A stretch of 64,000 nucleotides of DNA from JALZKA01 sp963754045 (GCA_963754045.1 CAVWEN010000001.1:1-64000), one strand, 5' to 3'. Counted from the stretch's first letter, positions 1 through 8,723 are shown. Notes: generated from the sequence alone by a model not told the origin. Translations and numbers: made by a program.

Positions 1-16
1 CGGGCCTTTCTCTCTA

Positions 17-90
<74 letters not shown>

Positions 91-304
91 GCGTAGCGCT
101 AACGGTAGCAATACTCCGCCGGGCATGGTCGGACCGGCTGGCACCCGGCGCCTGAGGCTGCGATACGATCGCTCGCGCTGAAAGTGCCCGGCGGGGGCAG
201 AAAAGGGTCTGGCGGGAGCGCGGCTTGCGCGACCGGACCTTCGTGCGAGTCGCTGGGTGAAATCGAGACGGGCACCGGTGTTCGTGCTCAGGAAAGGAAC
301 CCAA

Positions 305-868
305 GTGAACAAGTTCTCCAGAAGGTCCGTGGGCGCAGCCCTCGCGACCGTAGGTCTCGTGGCAGGGGTCGGCGTCGCAACCGCCGGCAGCGCATCGGCC
401 GACAACCCCCGGCAGGGCGGATCGACCGAAGTGAAGGTCAAGGCTGTCGTCGCGGGCAACAGGCTCGACTTCAAGGGTCCGAAGTCGGTCGAGAGAGGCG
501 CCAAGCTGACCTTCGTCAACAAGACGGACCCGGAGGAAATCGGGCCGCACACGTTCTCGCTCGTCAAGAGGAACCTGATCCCGAAGGGCGCCCGCGAACA
601 GGGCGAGTGCTACGACGGCCCCCGCGCGCTCTGTAACCGGATCCTGCGGAGGCACGACATCGATTTCGAGACTGAAACGATCGGCAAGCCGAAAGTCGAC
701 GTCCGCAAGCGCGGCTGGGACAAGTCGTTCGGCCGCAGGGGAGACTCGTTCTTCACTGAGAAGCGCGGCCAGAAGCACACCCGCAAGGTCAAGGCCGACA
801 AGGGTGAGACGCTCTACTACTTCTGTGCCATCCACCCCAACATGAAGGGGAAGATCGACGTCGAGTAG
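305..868 (+). CDS. Secreted plastocyanin-like cupredoxin
   Basis: This is a 187-residue exported blue-copper-type protein, probably an electron carrier outside the membrane. The GTG start at 305 is chosen because AGGAAAGGA lies just upstream and a clean signal peptide follows (basic start, hydrophobic 10-28, ASA cleavage near 32). A longer frame begins at 257 but would bury the signal. Type 1 copper ligands are visible: His82 in GPHTF, then Cys174, His177 and Met180 in FCAIHPNM. The spacing between the first His and the Cys is longer than in plant plastocyanin because of a basic insertion. The multicopper oxidase starts 19 nt downstream, so the two are probably cotranscribed and may be redox partners. 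A possible -10 (TACGAT) lies at 164-169, which would give a leader of about 130 nt. Confidence 0.85.
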   Translation: MNKFSRRSVGAALATVGLVAGVGVATAGSASADNPRQGGSTEVKVKAVVAGNRLDFKGPKSVERGAKLTFVNKTDPEEIGPHTFSLVKRNLIPKGAREQGECYDGPRALCNRILRRHDIDFETETIGKPKVDVRKRGWDKSFGRRGDSFFTEKRGQKHTRKVKADKGETLYYFCAIHPNMKGKIDVE

Positions 869-887
869 ATCTGGATCCGACCGTCGC

Positions 888-2480
888 ATGCGGCGCCGGG
901 GATTCCTCGGCGCCGCGGCGGCGGGCTGGGCTGCGCTCACCGCGCCGGCCTGGCTCCGCCCAGAGGGCACCAAGTTCGGTCCGGCCGTGGCCGATGCCGC
1001 GAGGCGCAGGCGCTTCCGGCGAAAGCTGCCGATCCCGAGGGTCCTGACCGGCGAGAACATCACGATTCACATCCGGCGGGCGAACGTCCGGGCGCTGCCG
1101 GGTCGCAAGACGAAGATGTGGACCTACGGGGGCACCTTTCCCGGGCCGACGATCCGCCGGCCCGCCGGCTCCCCCACCGCCGTCACCTTCGTCCATGACC
1201 TGCCGCGATCGGCGGGCCGCCTCAGCACCCACCTGCACGGCGGCCACAACCCGGCCGCCGCCGACGGCTACCCGGGCGGGCGGGCGGGCGACCAGCCGGA
1301 CGGGTTCTTCTGCGACCTCGACGATCCGCAGGGATCGGCACAATCCGGCAACGAGCTGCTGATCGCTCCGGGCGAGCAGCGCACCTACGCCTACCCCCTC
1401 ACCGAGGACGGCGAGCCCGAGCGAGCCGCGTTCCAGTGGTACCACGACCACCGCTGCGACAACACGGCCCGAAACGTCTACCGCGGGCTGGCGGGAATGT
1501 TCATCCTCGACGACGACTTCGAGCAAGACGAGGGGATCAACTTCCCGAGCGGCGCCCGTGACATCCCGTTGATGCTCGCCGACCGCAGCTTCACCAGGCG
1601 AAACGGGCTCCGAAACCCGTTTCGCTACCCGGCCAGCCCGCCGCTCGACACCGTCACCGGCGAGAGGATCCTGGTCAATGGCGCCCACCGCCCGCGTCAC
1701 CGGGTGAAGGCCCGGCGCTACCGCCTGCGGATCCTGAACGCCTCCAACTTCCGCTCCTACAACCTCTCGATCAGCGGCGGGGTGAAGATGACCCGGATTG
1801 CGACCGAGTCCGGCCTGATCCAAAAGCCCGAGCGCTGCTCGAAGCTTTTCGTCGCGCCGGGCGAGCGCGCCGAGGTGATCGTCGATTTCCGCGGCAAACG
1901 CGGCAGGCGGCTGCGCCTCGTGAGCTCGAGCAAAGGCGTCTCGCGCAGCTTCGCCGGCCCACTGATGGAGTTCCAGGTTGCCGACAAGCCCGCGCCCGAC
2001 GCGACCACCGACCCGGCCGCCCTCGATGCCCTCAGGCCCCTGCCCGATTGGGCGATCCCAGCGCTGGCGGGCGCCGCGGACGATCCCTCGTTTACCTGGG
2101 CGACGGGGCTCGACTCCAGCAACCCTTCGAAGAGGCGCTGGACGATCAACGGCGAGAGCTTCGACCCCGACGTCGTCCAGACGACCGCCGAGCGCGGCGA
2201 AACGGTGGTCTGGAGGGTCAAGAATCCGGCTGGTTCGGCCGCCCCCCACGCGATGCATCTCCACGGCGCCGATTGGGTGACGCTGAAGCGAAACGGCAAG
2301 GCCGTTCCCCAGTCGCAGTGGCGCCTGAAAGAGACGTTCTTCCTCGACCCCGGCGAGAGCATCGTGATCGCCGGCAAGCTCACCGACCACCTCGGCAAGT
2401 TCATCGTGCACTGCCACATGCTCGACCACGAGGATCATGGGCTAATGGCGCAGTACGAGGTCGTCCCACCCGGCCCCTAG
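888..2480 (+). CDS. Multicopper oxidase (CotA/bilirubin-oxidase type), exported
   Basis: This 530-residue multicopper oxidase should couple oxidation of a phenolic, metal or bilirubin-like substrate to reduction of oxygen to water outside the membrane. All four copper-binding segments are visible: HLHG at about 115, WYHDH with His186, HAMHLHG near residue 455, and HCHMLDHEDHGLM starting at His508, which supplies the type 1 and trinuclear ligands. The N-terminus MRRRGFLGAAAAG looks like a Tat-type twin-arginine leader, as expected for an enzyme exported folded with copper. Length and motif order match the three-domain CotA group. It follows the cupredoxin gene with a 19-nt gap. The physiological substrate cannot be told from sequence. 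Confidence 0.93.
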   Translation: MRRRGFLGAAAAGWAALTAPAWLRPEGTKFGPAVADAARRRRFRRKLPIPRVLTGENITIHIRRANVRALPGRKTKMWTYGGTFPGPTIRRPAGSPTAVTFVHDLPRSAGRLSTHLHGGHNPAAADGYPGGRAGDQPDGFFCDLDDPQGSAQSGNELLIAPGEQRTYAYPLTEDGEPERAAFQWYHDHRCDNTARNVYRGLAGMFILDDDFEQDEGINFPSGARDIPLMLADRSFTRRNGLRNPFRYPASPPLDTVTGERILVNGAHRPRHRVKARRYRLRILNASNFRSYNLSISGGVKMTRIATESGLIQKPERCSKLFVAPGERAEVIVDFRGKRGRRLRLVSSSKGVSRSFAGPLMEFQVADKPAPDATTDPAALDALRPLPDWAIPALAGAADDPSFTWATGLDSSNPSKRRWTINGESFDPDVVQTTAERGETVVWRVKNPAGSAAPHAMHLHGADWVTLKRNGKAVPQSQWRLKETFFLDPGESIVIAGKLTDHLGKFIVHCHMLDHEDHGLMAQYEVVPPGP

Positions 2481-2488
2481 CCCCCGGC

Positions 2489-2501
2489 TAGGCTCTCGCG
2501 C
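2489..2501 (+). promoter_or_regulatory. Leaderless -10 element for the Ppx/GppA gene
   Basis: TAGGCT at 2489-2494 is followed by exactly 7 nt and then the GTG start at 2502. This is the spacing expected when transcription begins at the first base of the start codon. No Shine-Dalgarno sequence is present, which supports leaderless expression. Confidence 0.55.
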
Positions 2502-3422
2502 GTGCGGGTGGCGGTCGCCGACATGGGCACGAATTCGACGCGGCTGCTGGTCGCGGACGTCACCGACGGCGAGATCACCGAGCTGGAGCGCCGCGCGACC
2601 GTGACCCGCCTGGGCCGCGGCGTCGATACCTCCGGAAAGCTCTCGGCGGAAGCCATCGACGACGTCTGCGAGTGCATCGGCGAGTACGTCGAGATTCTGC
2701 GCTCGATGGAGGCGGAGCGGGTCGTCGCGGTTGCCACGTCGGCCGTTCGCGACGCGGAAAACGGCAGCGCGTTCACGGCCGAGCTGCGCGAGCGCTTCGC
2801 CCTCGACGCTCAGGTTCTGGGCGGCGACGACGAGGCCCGGCTCACCTACCTGGGCGCGGTGTATGACCGTGAGTCCGACGCCGAGAACCTCGTGGTGGAC
2901 ATCGGCGGCGGCTCGACCGAGCTGGTGATCGGATCGGGCTCCGAGGTGACCTTCCACGCCTCGCTCCAGGCGGGGACCGTGCGCCACACCGAGCGTCACA
3001 TCTCGAGCGACCCGGCCGCCGCTGGCGAGCTGGAGGCGCTCTCCGGCGATGTGCGCGGACTGATCGACGATGCCCTCAAGGGCGAGGACTTCCCGCGGGC
3101 CGCCAAGGGCATCGGCGTCGCCGGTACGCCGACCTCGTTGGCGGCGATCGAACAGGCGCTCGACCCGTACGACCCCGAGCAGGTCCACGGCTACGTTCTC
3201 TCCCTAAGCACGATCCAGCGGATGCTCTCCGAGCTCGCAGCCAAGCCCCTGGCAGAGCGCGTCGAGGTGGTGGGCCTGCACGCCGGGCGGGCGCCGACAA
3301 TCGTCGCCGGCGTGGTGATCCTTGTCCAGGTGATGCGGGCGTTCGGACTCGATGAGATCGAGGTCTCCGAGCACGACATCCTCTACGGCATCGCGCTAGA
3401 GGCTGCTGCGCGAACAGCTTGA
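2502..3422 (+). CDS. ppx: Exopolyphosphatase / pppGpp phosphohydrolase family (Ppx/GppA)
   Basis: This 306-residue member of the actin-fold Ppx/GppA family hydrolyses terminal phosphates from polyphosphate and/or pppGpp. Family motifs are clear: an N-terminal DMGTNSTRL phosphate-1 loop, ATSAVRDAENG near 84, DIGGGSTEL near 134 (phosphate-2) and GTPTSLAAIEQ near 205. It is the short actinobacterial form without the C-terminal HD domain of E. coli Ppx, so choosing between Ppx and GppA activity is not safe. The GTG start is fixed by the leaderless promoter at 2489. The last codons overlap the next gene by 4 nt (TTGA), so the membrane protein downstream is likely translated by coupling. Confidence 0.88.
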   Translation: MRVAVADMGTNSTRLLVADVTDGEITELERRATVTRLGRGVDTSGKLSAEAIDDVCECIGEYVEILRSMEAERVVAVATSAVRDAENGSAFTAELRERFALDAQVLGGDDEARLTYLGAVYDRESDAENLVVDIGGGSTELVIGSGSEVTFHASLQAGTVRHTERHISSDPAAAGELEALSGDVRGLIDDALKGEDFPRAAKGIGVAGTPTSLAAIEQALDPYDPEQVHGYVLSLSTIQRMLSELAAKPLAERVEVVGLHAGRAPTIVAGVVILVQVMRAFGLDEIEVSEHDILYGIALEAAARTA

Positions 3423-4540
3423 GCCGCTTCGGCCCGCTGATCGCGGCGGTTACGGTCTTCCCGCTGATCGCGCTCGGCGCAGCCGTTCCCTACGTCGCGC
3501 ACCAGTACCGCCAGCGCGGGACGGTGGGAGCCGGACAACTCCTGCTCGGTGGCGCGGTAGCCCTGTATCTGGTGGGGCTCGCCTTCGCGGTAATCCTGCC
3601 GCTGCGTCCCGTATCGCCCGATTTCTGCTCGCTCTACGGCGGCGACGTGTATCTGTCCCCGCTCCGTGTCTTCGACGAGATCCGCGCCGAGGCCGCGGGC
3701 AGCCTCGGCCACGCGCTGCGCAGCCAGATCTTCCAGCAGGTGGTGTTGAACGTCGCGCTGTTCGTGCCGCTGGGGATGTTCGTCCGACACATCTTCGGGC
3801 GCGGCATCGCCGCGACGATCGCGATCGGGTTCGGCGTCTCGATGCTGATCGAGCTCACTCAGCTCACCGGCAACTGGTTCATCTACCCGTGCGCGTACCG
3901 GTTCTTCGACAGCGTCGACCTGCTCTCGAACACGACCGGGGCGGCGATCGGCGCCGTGATCGCCCCGGCGCTGAGACTGATTCCCGCCCAGCTCACGACC
4001 GCCGACCCCAGCTCACCCCAGCCGGTCACACCGCTTCGCCGCCTGCTGGCGAGCGTCTGCGACGCGGCTGCCGTGCTGCTCCTCGGCGTCGTCTTGATGG
4101 CCCTCGCCGGGCTGGTGCTGGAGGCGACCCGCGGCCAGCTCTTCGAGTCGGCCTCGATTCGAGCCCGGGCGCTGCGCTCGATCGCGCTGATCGGCGTGCC
4201 GGGGCTGGTGGTGATGCTGGCGGCGCCGCTGGCCTTCGGCGGGCGTACTCCGGGCCAGTGGGCGGTCCTGATCCGCCCTGTCGCGCCGGGCGGGCGACAA
4301 CCACGGCAGGGCGAGGTGATCGGCCGTTTCCTGATCGGGCCCGCGGCGCTGATCGCCCTGGTCGGTCTCGCGGTGCTTGGGCTCGAGGAGGCCTGGCTCG
4401 CCGCGGTGGCCGTCGGGGCCGTGCAGATCCTCGCGATCCTCGCGACCCCGCTCGACGAAGACGGCGCCGCCCTGCTGCGAACCGGGTTCGTACGCCTCGA
4501 GGACAGCCGCCGCGAGCGTCCCGCGGCAACCAACATGTAG
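3419..4540 (+). CDS. VanZ-RDD two-domain membrane protein
   Basis: This 373-residue polytopic membrane protein starts at TTG within the stop of the preceding gene. The first 180 residues carry VanZ-like features: several hydrophobic helices, with FVPLGMFVRHIF and GVSMLIELTQL typical of the family. The second half, from about residue 205, resembles an RDD domain, with hydrophobic segments around VCDAAAVLLLGVV and the FGGRTPGQWAVLIR signature. VanZ proteins are associated with teicoplanin resistance in some species, but their biochemistry is unclear and resistance should not be assumed here. The gene is convergent with the GNAT gene. The 113 nt between them hold no clear terminator. Confidence 0.75.
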   Translation: MSRFGPLIAAVTVFPLIALGAAVPYVAHQYRQRGTVGAGQLLLGGAVALYLVGLAFAVILPLRPVSPDFCSLYGGDVYLSPLRVFDEIRAEAAGSLGHALRSQIFQQVVLNVALFVPLGMFVRHIFGRGIAATIAIGFGVSMLIELTQLTGNWFIYPCAYRFFDSVDLLSNTTGAAIGAVIAPALRLIPAQLTTADPSSPQPVTPLRRLLASVCDAAAVLLLGVVLMALAGLVLEATRGQLFESASIRARALRSIALIGVPGLVVMLAAPLAFGGRTPGQWAVLIRPVAPGGRQPRQGEVIGRFLIGPAALIALVGLAVLGLEEAWLAAVAVGAVQILAILATPLDEDGAALLRTGFVRLEDSRRERPAATNM

Positions 4541-4653
4541 CCCCGGTTACCGTCGCTCCGGGCGGGGCGGTGGCGGGGTGGCACGCCGAACCCACCCCCT
4601 GGAGCGGTCAAGCGTGTCACCCGGCGCTCGCGCGACCAGTGCGCCGCCTGGCG

Positions 4654-5100
4654 TTAAATGTCGAGTTCGTACTCGAGCATCTGCTCGGAGACCCCGCCGA
4701 CCCGGTCGTAGACCTTCTGGGCGCGGTGATTGTCGTGCGCGGTGAGCCAGCCGACCTTGGCGGCGCCGTGGCGGCGACCGATCTCCGCGCATCGTGAGAT
4801 CAGCGCGTCGGCGTGACCCTGGCCGCGCGCGGACTCGGCGACGAACAGGTCGTCGAGGAAGACGATCCGTGCCCCCCTGAGGCTCGACCACTTCCAGATG
4901 CAGTAGGCGAAACCGACGATCTCTCCCGCATCATCCATCGCGACGAGCATGAAGCGCTGGTCCTCGGGAGCGCCGACCACGTCCCGCATGAGCGCTTCGA
5001 GCCCCTCGTCGGAGGGATCGGACTCATAGAACGTGGCGTAGGCGCGGTACAGGGGGAGTACCGCGCCCACGTCCTCCGATTCAATCGCGCGCACCGGCAC
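4654..5100 (-). CDS. GNAT-family N-acetyltransferase
   Basis: This is a single-domain GNAT protein of 148 residues. The acetyl-CoA pyrophosphate loop is visible as ARGQGHADAL, preceded by the beta-4 strand DDLFVAES. The following VGWLTAHDNHRAQKVYDRVG is the usual helix-5 region, with the Tyr that can act as general acid. The substrate is unknown. The GTG at 5100 is preferred because TAGAGT lies exactly 7 nt upstream (5108-5113 on the plus strand). Longer in-frame starts at 5109 and upstream would include the -10 box. Confidence 0.82.
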   Translation of the reverse strand: MPVRAIESEDVGAVLPLYRAYATFYESDPSDEGLEALMRDVVGAPEDQRFMLVAMDDAGEIVGFAYCIWKWSSLRGARIVFLDDLFVAESARGQGHADALISRCAEIGRRHGAAKVGWLTAHDNHRAQKVYDRVGGVSEQMLEYELDI

Positions 5101-5113
5101 GCCCGGCACTCTA
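5098..5113 (-). promoter_or_regulatory. Leaderless -10 for the GNAT gene
   Basis: Minus-strand TAGAGT (plus coordinates 5108-5113) is followed by the 7-nt spacer GCCGGGC and the GTG start at 5100-5098. The same TAGAGT/7-nt/GTG arrangement recurs upstream of the gene starting at 44546. Confidence 0.55.
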
Positions 5114-5132
5114 GTCAGAGCGCCGCAGGGGA

Positions 5133-5537
5133 CTAGCCCTCTGCGGGCGGCTCCTCGTCGGCCCGGACCTTCGTCGAGACGCACTTGCCGAAGGCGTTGC
5201 GCTTCTTCGAGTTGGTCGCATAGGTCTCACGGAACGCGTCGGCATCGGCGTCACGCTCGGCACGGCATTCCTGGGCCGCGTTCTTGAGCTCGGCCGGGGT
5301 CGCGCCGGCCGGGTTCTCGCGGCGGATGCAGGTGCGCATCGCGCGCTTGCCGTAGAGGGCGCGGAAGGCGGCCTTGTCGGCCTTCTTCAGCTTCGCGCAC
5401 TCCTTGGCGACCTTGCCCTTGCCGTTGCCGGCACCGCTGTGGTTGCCGTTGTTCTCGCCGGGCGCGGCAAAGGCCGCGGGCGCGCTGAGCGCTCCGATGC
5501 CGATACAGACCGCTGCCAGTGTGATCTTGTGCTTCAC
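5133..5537 (-). CDS. Small secreted hypothetical protein, Lys/Arg/Asn-rich
   Basis: This 134-residue protein has a clear Sec signal peptide (MKHK, then a hydrophobic core, AFA cleavage near 24). The mature part is strongly charged and has four cysteines, in ECAKLKK, RTCIRRE, QECRAER and GKCVSTK, that could form two disulfides. A Gly/Asn/His-rich linker follows the signal. The GTG start is supported by an excellent AAGGAGGAA Shine-Dalgarno sequence 9 nt upstream, one of the best in the window, which suggests strong expression. I recognise no domain. It lies just downstream of the ECF sigma gene on the same strand and may belong to its regulon, which is inference. Confidence 0.75.
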   Translation of the reverse strand: MKHKITLAAVCIGIGALSAPAAFAAPGENNGNHSGAGNGKGKVAKECAKLKKADKAAFRALYGKRAMRTCIRRENPAGATPAELKNAAQECRAERDADADAFRETYATNSKKRNAFGKCVSTKVRADEEPPAEG

Positions 5538-5601
5538 GTTTTGTTCCTCCTTGAAGGGGCTGTGTCCATCTACAACGGGCGAGCGAAACGCATGTCAGGC
5601 G

Positions 5602-6936
5602 CTACCCGGACTTCTTCTTGTTGCCACTGGCGTTGCTGTTTGCGCCAGCGTTCGGGTTACCGCCGGCGTTTGGATTGCCGCCGCCTCGGTTGCCGCCGAC
5701 GTTGGAATGGGCGGGCGGCCCTGTGGTGGGCGACGCAGCGTGGCCGTTCGAGCGACTCTCGGAGACGCTCTTGCCGGGGGGCGTGGCCGGGCGACCGCCC
5801 TCGGCCTGGGCCGCTGACGAGGCGCCGCCCGACCCCGAACCCGGCGCCCCGCTCGACCCGGCGGATGTACCGCCGCCTTGCGCGCCCTGGCCTTGACCTT
5901 GGTTTTGTTTTCCGTCGCGGCGATCGCGCTTGCGATCGCCGCGCCGGCGCAACCCGTTGCGTGCAGCATCGCCCCGCCCGCCGCCGGTCCTGGTGGTTGC
6001 CGGTCGGCTCGCTGAACTGCCCTGCGCGGCGGGAGCGGCGCCTCCCTGGAGTTCCGCCGCGCCGCTGGGGGCCGGGTCGCCGCGGAGCGCATCGCGCACG
6101 TTGACCACGCCCGAGACGTCGGCCGCCCCGGCCAGTGCCGCGACCGCGGCGAGGCCGGCGAACGCCTTCACGCCCGCGCTCACCCCGCCAATTCCGATCG
6201 CGGCGGTACCTCCGCCGAGCAGGCCCCCGAAGATCGCTCCGGCCGCGGCGACGGGGAGTGGCGGGGCGAGCAATCGCAAGTCGTGGGTGCGCGTCTCGAT
6301 CGCCGCCTTGAAGTCGCTGCAACCCGCGCAGCCGCGCAGGTGCGCCTTCAACTTCCGCGAACGCAGCTCGCGGCGGTCGCCGTCGGAGATCGTGCGGCGG
6401 ATCGCCTCGCAGCTCATCTCACGCCCCGCCCGCATCAGCTGGAGCGCGCTCCGCGCTTCGTAGACGGTCTGTCGCGCAGCCCCGCCGGAGATGCCGAGCG
6501 CCACGGCGATCTCGTCGTGGCCGAGCCCGTTTAGCTCGAGCATCACCAGCGCCGTGGATTGGCGCTCCGGCAACGCGCGCAGGTCGGCCACAAGCTCGCG
6601 CAACCGCTCGCGGTCCTCGGCCTCGATGTCGGCGGCGGGCGCACCGCCGAGCATCCCCTCGGTCAGCTCGCCCGGGGGATGGCGGCGCAGGATCGTGAGC
6701 GCCTCGTTGCGCGCGACCCGGTAGAGCCAAGGCCGCAACTCGATGTCGCGCTCCTCGCCCGGCAACGCGCGCAGCGCTGCGGCCATCGTTGCCTGCAACG
6801 CGTCCTCCGCATCTTGGTGGTTTCGAAGCAGGGTCAGGCAGAAGCGATACAGCTCCTGGTGGTAGCGGCGATAGATCGCCGCAAAGGCGCGCTCGTCGCC
6901 AAAGCGAGCGAGGCGGGCAAGCCTGGCTTCGGTCAT
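5602..6936 (-). CDS. ECF sigma factor fused to anti-sigma-like zinc finger and Gly/Asn-rich tail
   Basis: This 444-residue protein starts like an ECF sigma-70 factor. Region 2 spans about 10-80 (FAAIYRRYHQELYRFC, WLYRVARNEAL). Region 4 spans about 120-175 (LPERQSTALVMLELNG, HDEIAVALGISGGAARQ). A Cys-x(n)-His-x3-Cys-x2-Cys pattern follows at about 185-220 (CEAIR, HLRGCAGC), as in zinc-binding anti-sigma domains. Next comes a Gly/Ala-rich hydrophobic stretch that could span the membrane, then a long low-complexity tail ending in repeated NPNAGGN-type units. The layout suggests a sigma factor with its inhibitor in cis and the tail outside the membrane. ATG at 6936 is preferred to TTG at 6939. 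A paralogue of the same design lies at 15540. Signal and targets are unknown. Confidence 0.82.
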   Translation of the reverse strand: MTEARLARLARFGDERAFAAIYRRYHQELYRFCLTLLRNHQDAEDALQATMAAALRALPGEERDIELRPWLYRVARNEALTILRRHPPGELTEGMLGGAPAADIEAEDRERLRELVADLRALPERQSTALVMLELNGLGHDEIAVALGISGGAARQTVYEARSALQLMRAGREMSCEAIRRTISDGDRRELRSRKLKAHLRGCAGCSDFKAAIETRTHDLRLLAPPLPVAAAGAIFGGLLGGGTAAIGIGGVSAGVKAFAGLAAVAALAGAADVSGVVNVRDALRGDPAPSGAAELQGGAAPAAQGSSASRPATTRTGGGRGDAARNGLRRRGDRKRDRRDGKQNQGQGQGAQGGGTSAGSSGAPGSGSGGASSAAQAEGGRPATPPGKSVSESRSNGHAASPTTGPPAHSNVGGNRGGGNPNAGGNPNAGANSNASGNKKKSG

Positions 6937-6988
6937 CAACGATCATTATCGGCTCCGACGCCCATCAATTGAAGAAACGGGCCAGGGA

Positions 6989-7002
6989 GCCTGATGTCAG
7001 GC
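6989..7002. promoter_or_regulatory. 14-nt palindrome upstream of the ECF sigma gene
   Basis: GCCTGA-TG-TCAGGC is a perfect inverted repeat 53 nt upstream of the sigma-factor start, in the 81-nt gap after the TPP-enzyme gene. It could be an operator or a weak hairpin. The overlapping 13-mer ATGTCAGGCGCTA (6994-7006) also occurs at the 3' end of the sigma gene (5592-5604). Function is not established. Confidence 0.25.
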
Positions 7003-7017
7003 GCTATCGACGGGGGA

Positions 7018-8673
7018 CTAGGCGAGATTCGACTTGCGGGGGTAGACGACCTCGGGGTCGGTGAGAACGTTCACGAGGGCCGGTTTGCCCGACTCGAACG
7101 CCCGCTCCAGCGCCGGCACCAGCTCGCCCGGCTCACGGACGAGCTCGGCGTGGCAGCCGAGTGCCTCGGCGACCTTGTCGTAGCGGGTCTCGGGCCGCAG
7201 CTCCGCGGCGACCGAGTAGCCGTAGAGGAACTTCATCGGGTGGTGCTCGAGCGCCCAGATCCCGTTGTTGCCGATGACGCCGACGACCGGGATCCCGTGC
7301 CGGGCCATCGTGTCGAACTCCATGCCCGAGAAGCCGAAGGCGCCGTCGCCCAACAGCAGTGCGACCTGGCGGTCGGGATGCGCGATCTTCGCGCCGATCG
7401 CCTGCCCTGGGCCGGCGCCGAGGCAGCCGAACGGGCCCGGGTCCATCCAGCAGCCGGGCTGGTAGGTCTCGACGATCTTGCCCGCGTAGGAGACGAAGTC
7501 GCCGCCGTCGCCGATCACGATCGCGTCGCGGTCGAGCACGTCCGCCAGGCCCTCGTAGACGCGCATCGGGTGCAGGGGCGAGCGCTCGTCGTCGAGCTCG
7601 ACCCGCTCCGCCTCGCGCTTCTCGGTCTCGGTCTTGCGCAGATCCTCAGCCCAGGCGGCGCGCTTGCTCGGCCAGCCCACCGGCGCGACCGGCACCCTCG
7701 CGCAGCGCAGCCAGCGTCGGCGCGATCTCGCCGACCAGCTCGACGTCGGGCTGGCGGTTTCGGCTCAGCTCGTTCGGCGCGACGTCGAGCCAGATCAGCT
7801 TCGTGTCCTCGCCGAACGAGCTCGCCGAACGCCGAGCCGGAAGTCGAGCGGCACGCCGATCACGATCGCGACGTCGGCGCCCTTCAGGCCATGGCCGCGA
7901 GCGCGGGAGAAGGCCAGCTCGTGATCGGCGGGCAGACAGCCGCGGCCCATGCCGTTCAGAAAGACGGGGATCCCGAGTTCCTCGGCGAGCCGGCGCAGCT
8001 CGTCCTCGCCGTGCTCCCAGTAGAGGCCGGTGCCGGCCATGATCACCGGCCGCTCAGCTCCGGCCAGCAGCTCTGCCGCGCGGTCGGCGCCCTCGGCGAC
8101 GGCGCCCGGGTCGAAGCCGGGGTCCTCGCTTGGCTCGGCGGCGGCCTCGGTGAAGACGACGTCGAGCGGATAGTCGAGGAAGGTCGGCCCGCTGGGGGCC
8201 TGGCGGGAGCGATCGATCGCCGCACACGTCGCTTCAGCGATGAGCGCCGTGTCCTTGACGGTCTCGGCGCTCTTGGTCAGCGGCGCGACGAACGGGATGT
8301 GGTCCATCTCCTGCAGCGAGCCGGAACCCCAGCGCATCTCGGGCGCCCGCCCGCCCAGCACGGTCACCGGCGAGCGGTTCGGCAGGGCGCCGGCCATGGC
8401 GCTCATGCCGTTGGTCACGCCGGGGCCGGCGGTCAGCGCCGCGACGGTGGGCTTGCGCGTCGCCTTGGCGAACCCCTCCGCGGCGAAGACGGCGGCCTGC
8501 TCGTGGCGCACGTCGACGATCTCGATGCCCTCCTCCTTGCAGCCGTCATAGATCGAGAAGAGATGGCCGCCGGAGAGCGTGAAGAGGTGGGTCACGCCAC
8601 GGGAGCGGAGCGCCCGGGCGACCAGCCGTCCGCCGTGCACGGCTTCGGTTTGAGCTTCCTGCAGAGTCGCCAT
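7018..8673 (-). pseudogene. Acetolactate-synthase-like TPP enzyme with two compensating frameshifts
   Basis: The gene encodes a full-length (about 552-residue) thiamine-diphosphate enzyme of the acetolactate synthase large-subunit family, broken in the middle. The N-terminal part (8673 to about 7830) has the catalytic-Glu segment VRHEQAAVFAAEGFA and the central domain. The C-terminal part (about 7695 to 7018) has the TPP/Mg motif GDGAFGFSG with the downstream NN. Between roughly 7830 and 7695 the protein continues only in another frame (SSFGEDTKLIWLDVAPNEL), after which the first frame resumes. Two opposite indels, near 7820-7835 and 7690-7700, would explain this; the original frame stops at 7795. 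It is either a young pseudogene or a sequencing error. TAGCAT lies 10 nt before the ATG start. Confidence 0.75.
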
Positions 8674-8694
8674 CGCATTCGCGATGCTAGCCAG

Positions 8695-8723
8695 TTGCAG
8701 GTGCCCTCGCCGAGCGCTAATCT
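8695..8723 (+). promoter_or_regulatory. Promoter of the ELWxxDGT protein gene
   Basis: TTGCAG at 8695-8700 and TAATCT at 8718-8723 are separated by 17 nt. This is the most consensus-like -35/-10 pair I see in the window. It lies in the 92-nt divergent gap. The opposite-strand -10 (TAGCAT, 8684-8689) serves the TPP-enzyme gene. An AGGGGG Shine-Dalgarno sequence follows before the GTG at 8766. Confidence 0.5.

Noticed and set aside
789..2438. Antisense frame of 549 codons across the multicopper oxidase
   Set aside because: The plus strand carries all copper motifs. The antisense frame reflects GC-rich codon structure.
3419..4540. Teicoplanin-resistance role for the VanZ-like protein
   Set aside because: VanZ-domain proteins are widespread without any vancomycin-resistance cluster, and no van genes are nearby.
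7690..7835. Programmed ribosomal frameshifting in the TPP enzyme
   Set aside because: Two opposite shifts would be needed and neither site shows a slippery heptamer with a stop-associated structure. Indels are simpler.
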